Below are positions 7,115 through 10,000 of a DNA stretch of 10,000 nucleotides, piece by piece. A program made the translations under genes and the position numbers. A model generated the notes under the pieces. It did not search any database, was not told the origin of the DNA, and saw only the letters and a program-made list of their open reading frames with translations. The stretch spans positions 1,192,501-1,202,500 of the forward strand of contig OZ026562.1 of the NCBI GenBank assembly GCA_964020155.1. The letters run 5' to 3'. Numbering within the stretch: position 1 is the first letter of the stretch; each line of letters begins with the position of its first letter. The stretch is from Chondrilla cf. caribensis (Eukaryota > Porifera > Demospongiae > Chondrillida > Chondrillidae).

Positions 7115-9424
7115 GTAAGCCATATCATGCAAAGACTTCGATGTAATATTTTCAACCAAGATTCTTTCAAACCTGGAACCTTGAGTTTTTATACAAGCCT
7201 CACATGGCTATTCTTTCCCTTTGAACACAGCAAGTGGTGAAGAAGTTCCTGGATGGTACCATCTTTGGTGATGAAGTTGTTGTTGGGACAACTTTTGATG
7301 CTGACATAGAGGGAGTGTATGATGAGGATTCGGTCAATCGTAGTCTGACACTTAGTGCTCTGTTGCACAGTGATTTGCCTGTAAGTTCAGTGCATTGTGT
7401 GTGTGAGTGCGTGTGTGCGTGTGTGCATGCACATAATATTCTTGCTTGTGTGCACATTTGTGAGCCTGGTCAGATCACCACACCTTCCTTCAACTTCACC
7501 TTTTGTAGATTTGGGGACACACCGCCATCAAGGCGTGGATCTCCAACAACATGTGGAAGTTTGGGTGGTCGTACTTCTGGTGAGTCTTGCTCCTGTGCAG
7601 CCTAACAAGACTGGTTCTTTTTACTCACACATTCAAAAACCTGTTCATGTCTGGGAATGTTAAGACACTGCAAAAGTGCTTAAGAGGCCTAGCCTTGAAC
7701 CAGGTTATTCAAACTGGTATTGAAGATACTTTGAACTACATATCAATTAACATGTGATCCTGATATATTATGTTATCCGTAACATTCCCCTTAATCTTTG
7801 AATTATTTGGACGCAAAGGAGTTTCAAGATGAGAGAGCCGAACTCAAATACAAGACTATGCGAAATGATGACGTACACACACTTGATGCACACACACTTG
7901 ATGCACACGCACACTTGATATACACATACGTAATAAGGGGTACAGGACACTAATTAAAACCACCACTGATTCAGAAACCAATTGTAGCTCTGTATGTTAA
8001 CAAACACATCCTCTTAGTGACATGCCAACTGAAGATTCTATTATAGTTCTCTCTTCTGTCCTGTCTTGTTCTCCACATACAGCTTCTCCTTGCTTTTCTA
8101 CCTGGTATTCTTGGGAGCACTCATTGGATCTCTCTATCTTGCTGCCAGACCAGGCATAACGGAGGTACAGCTTGCCCAGCAATACATCGGGGCTGTAGCT
8201 CTGACATCTCAGGATATGGGGAGGTTGTTTCTTGAGGTGATCGTCCTCATTTACTGCTTTGCAATCATGGTCCGAATATTCTACGACCTCTTTGGGTGAG
8301 AACTCACACATGTAACGTCACACACCCGACCCACATACACATGTACCAGCATGCACATGTACATACGTGTCTCATGCACTACTATATGTACGCACATATA
8401 TATGAAATAGTATGATGTGCATATGCACACAATACATTCATATATGATATTGTATGTACCTCATACTCTATTCCATGCTATGTACAGATGCACACACATG
8501 TGTACATAAGCGCACACATGCCATGTACAAAATATTGTACAAATGTGCCTACACACTGTACAAAACCATGTACAGAAAACTTACTTGCTGTACATAAGTA
8601 CATACAGTACAACAGTATGTTGCAAGTACATACGTATGTAAATATTGCTCTCGAATGTTGTTACTATGGTCACAGGTTAAAGCAGAATTACTTCAAGCTC
8701 TTCACTGTTTACCTGAGGATGTCTTTGATCATACTCCTGGTCATCCTCATAATCTGTCGGGCAGCAGCCATCAGAGGACAGTGGATTGTGGCCTCACTCC
8801 TATTTCTCACTGCTGTGTGCATGTCAACGGAGTTCCTGATTGTATTCAAGTACGAATATATTATACTGGTTGGGTCCACCCACATATGTACATAACCTAC
8901 ATCACTTGGGATCCCACCACCTACACCACCTGGGGTCACACCACCTATACTACCTGGGGTCACATTAAACAAGCAAGTTTATCATTCCTGCCTTCTCATA
9001 TCCACAAGCACTTACTGTACACATTAAAGTATGTGATGCTGCACTGTACTGCATTGATGTCAGTGATGATGTGTTGTATTGTACTACATCAATGTCAGTG
9101 ATGCTGCAATGTCAGTGATGCTGCAATGTCAGTGATGCTGTGTTGTACTGTTTGCAGCTTCAGCGGCACCTATGTCTTGGCCTTGTGGGTCATCATCAGA
9201 AGAGATGTGTTGAAGTTCCTTGCCATTGCTGTCATTCTGACCTTTGCTTTCTCTGGAGGAATCTACTTGGCTCTCAGAGGAGATCGGCCAGATGTGAATA
9301 TCACGAGCAGCCCTGCTGTTGTGTGCATGAACATATCCAGGAATGATACTGGAAATATCAACATGACTGACTGTGTGCCAACTGGGGGTCTACTAATTGT
9401 TACCGATAATCAACAAGAGATTTT
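208..9424 (+). CDS. Ankyrin-repeat TRP-type cation channel, multi-exon, 3' incomplete
   Basis: Spliced model of eleven exons: 208-325, 1217-1297, 2987-3147, 4934-5104, 5334-6256, 6698-6875, 7231-7380, 7509-7579, 8083-8295, 8676-8849, 9158-9424. All junctions are GT-AG and in phase, giving 835 residues with no internal stop. Domains: basic N-terminus (1-120), Lys/Gln-rich helical segment (about 140-155), about six ankyrin repeats (about 190-460), acidic linker (485-544), pre-S1 segment (595-617), S1 (about 617-638), S2 (664-686), S3 (700-717), S4 (726-746), S4-S5 linker with RRD, S5 (764-786), then a glycosylated outer loop. The layout is that of TRPA/TRPV-family plasma-membrane cation channels, which form tetramers with cytosolic ankyrin repeats. 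Pore helix, selectivity filter and S6 lie past the window, so channel function is inferred. A TRPA versus TRPV assignment cannot be made here; the protein may belong to an invertebrate-specific ankyrin-TRP group. Exons 4-11 are well supported; exons 1-3 less so. Confidence 0.82.
565..681 (+). other. Short open frame (38 codons), possible alternative exon or chance ORF
   Basis: Double ATG at 565/568 opens a frame for a basic peptide beginning MMGQKSKEKGLHERHRK, closed by TAG at 679. A possible donor (CGC|GTAGGG) overlaps the stop and would leave phase 2, which does not fit exon 2. The peptide is amphipathic and looks protein-like, but no homology or splice partner is visible. A chance ORF of this length is quite possible. 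Confidence 0.15.
1033..1072. repeat. (CA)20 microsatellite
   Basis: Forty bases of perfect CA dinucleotide in intron 1 on the sense strand of the channel gene. The His-Thr and Cys-Val open frames across it are repeat artefacts. Confidence 0.97.
1217..1297 (+). CDS. Exon 2 of ankyrin-TRP gene: Met-rich helical segment
   Basis: An 81-base exon between acceptor TTCTATAG and donor AAAG|GTACCC. It takes one base from exon 1 (G+CT = Ala) and gives one base on, so it can be skipped without changing frame. It encodes residues 40-66: a Trp, then a Met- and Leu-rich stretch (RFDDMMSLMEKMNRSLELM) that would form an amphipathic helix, perhaps a short coiled coil for subunit contact. The donor is not strong. 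The exon's coding character is inferred from frame, phase and composition only. Confidence 0.5.
1964..2048 (+). CDS. Candidate alternative first exon, copy 1
   Basis: Between ACAG and the donor CAAG|GTACCC lies an open frame of 28 codons plus one base, starting MYLPTLDS. In-frame TGA-TAA codons sit one codon before the ATG, so it can only be a first coding exon or an exon entered at the AG just before the ATG. Phase 1 at the donor matches exon 3 (G+TA = Val). Copy 2 preserves this frame, including third-position changes TTA/TTG and ACT/ACC that leave the peptide unchanged, which supports coding use. It does not fit after exon 2, which ends in phase 1. Confidence 0.35.
2219..2318 (+). CDS. Candidate alternative first exon, copy 2
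   Basis: Homologue of the 1964-2048 segment: 33 codons plus one base, starting MYLPTLDS, flanked by ACAG and donor AAAG|GTATCA. An in-frame TGA lies one codon before the ATG. It aligns codon by codon with copy 1 for the first 22 residues and is then 15 bases (5 codons) longer, so the frame and the phase-1 donor are kept. Joining to exon 3 gives HK-V-KPLPF. No transcript evidence is available. Confidence 0.35.
2449..2542. repeat. (AC)47 microsatellite
   Basis: Ninety-four bases of uninterrupted AC in intron 2, the longest perfect dinucleotide array in the window. All open frames over it are low-complexity artefacts. Confidence 0.98.
2987..3147 (+). CDS. Exon 3 of ankyrin-TRP gene
   Basis: Acceptor TATGCACATACAG, donor CAG|GTAACA. 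The two leading bases (TA) complete a Val codon with the G left by exon 2, or by either MYLPTLDS exon, and the exon ends in phase 0 as exon 4 requires. It encodes residues 67-120, basic at first (YNKRRSKEFRETKLEAR) and ending KDEGCDSVQ. No domain is recognised; it precedes the ankyrin repeats. A start at the in-frame ATG 2965 is possible but would ignore the acceptor. Confidence 0.6.
3456..3649. mobile_element. 190-bp MITE with 24-bp terminal inverted repeats and TA target sites
   Basis: The ends are 3458-3481 and 3624-3647, inverted repeats matching at 23 of 24 positions (CCGTATAGCGGGAAATTTT at the core), each flanked by TA. TA duplication with short inverted ends is typical of Tc1/mariner-class non-autonomous elements. 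The interior carries two direct copies of a 26-bp unit (3501-3526 and 3565-3590, two mismatches) and further CCGCGAA-type variants of the terminal sequence. It has no coding capacity, so it would depend on a transposase supplied elsewhere. Confidence 0.85.
4009..4481. repeat. Dispersed GAAGTGGGCGTGGC motif, one inverted and two direct copies
   Basis: AGAAGTGGGCGTGGC occurs inverted at 4009-4023. GGAAGTGGGTGTGGC lies at 4444-4458 and GAAGTGGGCGTGGC at 4468-4481. The 14-base core at 4009 and 4468 is a perfect inverted pair about 460 bp apart. It may mark the ends of an old transposon fragment, but no target duplication is seen. Confidence 0.4.
4934..5104 (+). CDS. Exon 4 of ankyrin-TRP gene: Lys/Gln-rich helix before the ankyrin repeats
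   Basis: Acceptor TTCTTTTGTGTAG and consensus donor GTT|GTAAGT bound 57 whole codons (residues 121-177, phase 0 at both ends). The peptide includes WLELHRRQQKKKQELNKIE, a charged helix with coiled-coil character, and an acidic tail FLSRDFDESDNV that runs directly into the first ankyrin-domain helix of exon 5. No stop in frame, good composition and clean junctions make this exon firm. Confidence 0.8.
5162..5237. repeat. 19-bp tandem repeat, four units
   Basis: Three close copies of AGTGTGTACTTGGTTCAGT-like units start at 5181, 5200 and 5219, with a more diverged unit at 5162. They lie in the short intron 4 (5105-5333). The 19-base period breaks any reading frame, so it is non-coding. Confidence 0.8.
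5334..6256 (+). CDS. Exon 5 of ankyrin-TRP gene: ankyrin-repeat domain
   Basis: A 923-base exon with acceptor CCACTGTACAG and donor TTT|GTAAGT; frame phase 0 in, 2 out. Residues 178-485. About six ankyrin repeats can be read from their helix signatures: HILHYACYFGHIGIMRLLIE, TALHIVCGS...VIDFLLKNKADLN, GWTPMFKAIQ...AVKHLL, GDTPLHLAAKINAFSIVREI, GITPIHYASLHG, and GQSALDYAARARCKDTFNLL. Repeats 2 and 5 carry inserts. Repeats of this kind form the cytosolic interaction module of TRPA, TRPV and related channels. The exon ends within PSNWVVVDHYLEKVPKA, a segment after the repeats that in TRPA-like proteins leads to the linker. Reading past the donor gives Leu then TAA, so the open frame ending at 6260 is an unspliced product. 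Confidence 0.92.
6261..6319. repeat. (GT)29 microsatellite joined to a splice donor
   Basis: The perfect GT array begins immediately after the GTAA of the exon 5 donor, so the donor consensus is continuous with the array. The array is transcribed as a UG repeat, a known binding target of CELF and TDP-43 family splicing factors in other animals. Confidence 0.97.
6320..6600 (+). repeat. Long pyrimidine-rich (CTCC-type) low-complexity block
   Basis: About 280 bases on the sense strand that are overwhelmingly C and T, with CTCCCT and CTTCC motifs and only scattered purines (for example around 6414-6470). It sits in intron 5 between the GT array and the acceptor of exon 6. Open frames on either strand here are compositional artefacts. 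Confidence 0.92.
6698..6875 (+). CDS. Exon 6 of ankyrin-TRP gene: acidic linker
   Basis: Acceptor CCCACCCTTAG, donor CTG|GTAAGT, 178 bases, phase 2 in and 0 out. The first base completes a Phe codon (TT+C). Residues 485-544 start FIHTILETEPLEEKNSDNP, pass through an Asp/Glu/Gln-rich low-complexity stretch, and end LSPLSLYDLLKARPGIYKE. It joins the ankyrin domain to the pre-S1 region on the cytosolic side. The motif VPKAF-IHTILETE resembles the point in TRPA-like channels where the ankyrin stack ends. Confidence 0.82.
6902..6935. repeat. (GT)17 microsatellite
   Basis: Perfect array 27 bases after the exon 6 donor, in intron 6 (6876-7230), again as UG in the sense transcript. Confidence 0.96.
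7072..7114. repeat. (TAT)14 microsatellite
   Basis: Forty-three bases of perfect ATT-type triplet repeat in intron 6, far from either splice site. Confidence 0.96.
7231..7380 (+). CDS. Exon 7 of ankyrin-TRP gene: linker to pre-S1
   Basis: Acceptor TTTGAACACAG, donor CCT|GTAAGT, 50 whole codons (residues 545-594), phase 0 at both ends. It encodes QVVKKFLDGTIFGDEVVVGT, an acidic patch with DIEGVYDEDSVN, and ends SLTLSALLHSDLP. In TRPA/TRPV channels a Leu-rich segment in this position precedes the conserved pre-S1 helix. Being a whole number of codons, the exon could be skipped in frame. Confidence 0.85.
7509..7579 (+). CDS. Exon 8 of ankyrin-TRP gene: pre-S1 segment
   Basis: A small 71-base exon with acceptor CACCTTTTGTAG and donor CTG|GTGAGT, phase 0 in and 2 out. 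It encodes IWGHTAIKAWISNNMWKFGW then SYF (residues 595-617). The pattern of a short helix followed by W-K-F-G and an aromatic pair just before S1 is shared with TRPA and TRPV proteins, where this stretch leads into the membrane. The Gly-Trp-Ser-Tyr-Phe end continues into S1 in the next exon. Confidence 0.85.
7580..8082. other. Intron 8 of the channel gene
   Basis: About 500 bp with a short degenerate repeat of ACACACTTGATGC at 7874-7925 (three copies of differing length). The minus-strand Cys-Val-rich frame across it is a product of this repeat. The acceptor is TCTCCACATACAG with an unusually pyrimidine-rich lead (CTCTCTTCTGTCCTGTCTTG). Confidence 0.6.
8083..8295 (+). CDS. Exon 9 of ankyrin-TRP gene: transmembrane segments S1 and S2
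   Basis: Acceptor CCACATACAG, donor TGG|GTGAGA, 213 bases, phase 2 in and out. Residues 618-689. S1 is the hydrophobic run FSLLFYLVFLGALIGSLYLA. A polar extracellular loop of about 25 residues (ARPGITEVQ... to LTSQDMG) follows, without N-glycosylation sequons. S2 is LFLEVIVLIYCFAIMVRIFY with a Glu and an Arg inside or at the edges of the helix. Two segments in this order after a pre-S1 motif are typical of the TRP fold. Confidence 0.9.
8296..8675. repeat. Intron 9, rich in TGTAC/ACATGTACATAC motifs
   Basis: Nearly the whole 380-bp intron consists of alternating purine-pyrimidine steps (CA/TG/TA) in which TGTAC recurs about a dozen times with irregular spacing, mixed with CACACATG. This is a degenerate low-complexity array rather than a perfect tandem repeat. 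The acceptor is ACTATGGTCACAG. Confidence 0.75.
8676..8849 (+). CDS. Exon 10 of ankyrin-TRP gene: segments S3 and S4
   Basis: 174 bases, phase 2 in and out. Residues 689-747 begin GLKQNYFKLFTVYLRM (end of the S2-S3 link), then S3 (SLIILLVILIICRAAAI), a very short RGQ turn, and S4 (WIVASLLFLTAVCMSTEFLI). S4 lacks the regular Arg/Lys spacing of voltage-gated channels, as expected for a TRP channel. The donor is CAA|GTACGA at 8850, chosen because it is the only GT that gives the phase 2 required by exon 11 and it produces the smooth junction IVF-N-FSGTY. Reading on instead gives a tail ending at a TAA near 8893. Confidence 0.87.
8896..8967. repeat. 24-bp minisatellite, three units
   Basis: Units at 8896-8919, 8920-8943 and 8944-8967 share the pattern CCTACACCACCTGGGGTCAC plus four bases; the first unit is the most diverged. 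They lie just after the exon 10 donor, in intron 10 (8850-9157). Confidence 0.88.
9091..9141. repeat. 17-bp minisatellite, three units, next to an acceptor
   Basis: Three copies of AATGTCAGTGATGCTGC at 9091, 9108 and 9125 (the last ends in TGT), with diverged relatives upstream around 9040-9080. The array ends 16 bases before the acceptor AG at 9156-9157, so it covers the likely branch-point zone of intron 10. Confidence 0.9.
9158..9424 (+). CDS. Exon 11 of ankyrin-TRP gene: S4-S5 linker, S5 and glycosylated outer loop
   Basis: Acceptor TACTGTTTGCAG, donor TTT|GTAAGT, 267 bases, phase 2 in and out. Residues 747-835: the S4-S5 linker GTYVLALWVIIRRDVLKF, then S5 (LAIAVILTFAFSGGIYLAL), then RGDRPD and an outer loop. 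The loop has four sequons, N794-I-T, N805-I-S, N809-D-T and N815-M-T, plus two cysteines (803 and 819). Placement of the loop outside the cell follows from five membrane segments with a cytosolic N-terminus. The exon stops before the pore helix, which must lie in a later exon. Reading past the donor gives Leu then TAA, as at exon 5. Confidence 0.88.
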
Positions 9425-9426
9425 GT

Positions 9427-9488
<62 letters not shown>

Positions 9489-9524
9489 ATGTGTGTGGGT
9501 GCATTTGTGCATGTGTATGTGTGC

Positions 9525-9559
<35 letters not shown>

Positions 9560-9714
9560 AATTTGTGCATGTGTATGTGTGCGTACGTGTGTGCATGTGC
9601 ATTTTGTTGGTCTGTGTGTGTGTGTGTGTCTGTATGGGTGTATATGGGTGTGGCGTGTGTGTGCATGCATGTATGTGTGCATGTGTGCGTGCATGTGTGT
9701 GTGTGGCATGTTTC
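9425..9714. repeat. Compound (GT)n array at the start of intron 11
   Basis: The exon 11 donor GTAAGT runs straight into about 28 GT repeats (9429-9484). About 230 bases of imperfect GT/GC/AT steps follow, with a 58-bp higher-order repeat marked by GGGTG(C/A)ATTTGTGCATG at 9497 and 9555. The Cys-Val and His-Thr frames on both strands are artefacts of this array. Confidence 0.95.
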
Positions 9715-10000
9715 AACATATTATACATTTCATTTTTATACTATTTTGATTTCTGTTGTGCTTAATATACAGTACTTTTGCATGTACAATATTATGTGTG
9801 TTCCTATTTGCACATAACTGCAACAGTAAATTTGTATAACTTACCTTGCCCCATCAACTCCAACTGAAATTTGAGTGAAGTTTCAATAGTTTCAACACAA
9901 TATGTTGGTCCAGTCACATTGACAGTTTTGGGCAAATCCATGATCATTCACCATGGCAATGTCTGCTGCTGCACTGCATAGGCTTCATCTCCTATTTCAC
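9715..10000. other. Remainder of intron 11 up to the window edge
   Basis: No plus-strand exon that continues the channel is convincing. An AG at about 9771 (TTAATATACAG) would open a short hydrophobic frame to a poor donor at 9829, but it lacks any pore-helix or S6 resemblance. The minus-strand candidate exon at 9845-9947 lies here. Confidence 0.4.
9845..9947 (-). CDS. Candidate first coding exon of a minus-strand gene
   Basis: On the minus strand an ATG at 9947 (or the better-placed ATG at 9941, context ATCATGG) opens 34 codons plus one base, with an in-frame TGA directly before the first ATG. The frame begins MIMDLPKTVNVTGPTYCVET and runs to a strong donor, CAAG|GTAAGT, leaving phase 1. 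The composition is protein-like but I recognise no family. No second exon can be placed: the region further along the minus strand is repeat. A chance combination is possible, because an open frame of this length is not rare. Confidence 0.28.

Noticed and set aside
8709..9101. Extended frame reading through intron 10 (repeated TTYTTWGH peptide)
   Set aside because: It results from the 24-bp repeat being a multiple of three; splicing at 8850 to 9158 gives the S4-S5 continuity expected of a TRP channel.
8896..9141. CRISPR-like appearance of the repeats in intron 10
   Set aside because: The units are directly adjacent with no spacers, differ in length (24 and 17 bp), and sit in a eukaryotic intron: these are minisatellites.
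9772..9830. Possible next channel exon after TTAATATACAG
   Set aside because: The in-phase peptide is a short hydrophobic, Cys-containing stretch with no pore-helix pattern, and its donor (ACA|GTAAAT) is weak.

Overview
The window looks like animal (metazoan) genomic DNA. It has GT-AG introns with metazoan-type consensus, abundant dinucleotide microsatellites, and a short MITE with TA target sites. A marine invertebrate, possibly a sponge, is my best guess: the introns are compact, and the MITE end (CCGTATAGCGGGAAATTTT) resembles short repeats I associate with demosponge genomes. That is an impression I could not test.

One gene dominates. I reconstruct eleven plus-strand exons from about 208 to 9424, and every consecutive junction agrees in phase. 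They encode the first 835 residues of an ankyrin-repeat TRP-type cation channel, closest in layout to the TRPA/TRPV branch. Order of parts: a basic N-terminus (exons 1-3, least certain), a Lys-rich helical segment (exon 4), about six ankyrin repeats in one long exon (exon 5), an acidic linker (exons 6-7), a pre-S1 segment (exon 8), S1-S2 (exon 9), S3-S4 (exon 10), then S5 and an extracellular loop with four N-glycosylation sequons (exon 11). The pore helix, S6 and C-terminus lie beyond the right edge.

The introns hold most of the other structure. Intron 1 has (CA)20. Intron 2 has (AC)47 and a tandem 255-270 bp duplication carrying two homologous exon-like segments. Intron 3 has a 190 bp TA-flanked MITE. 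Intron 4 has 19-bp tandem repeats. Intron 5 starts with a donor that runs into (GT)29 and then about 280 bp of almost pure pyrimidine. Introns 6, 7 and 11 also carry TG-rich arrays just after the donor. Intron 9 is rich in TGTAC motifs, and intron 10 has 24-bp and 17-bp minisatellites.

At the far right a short minus-strand reading frame with a good donor (9845-9947) may be a first exon of a convergent or overlapping gene; this is weakly supported. I see no mobile-element coding sequence, RNA gene, CRISPR array or prokaryotic feature. The most notable signals are the duplicated exon pair, the donor-fused GT arrays, and the CA/GU complementarity between early and late introns of the channel gene.
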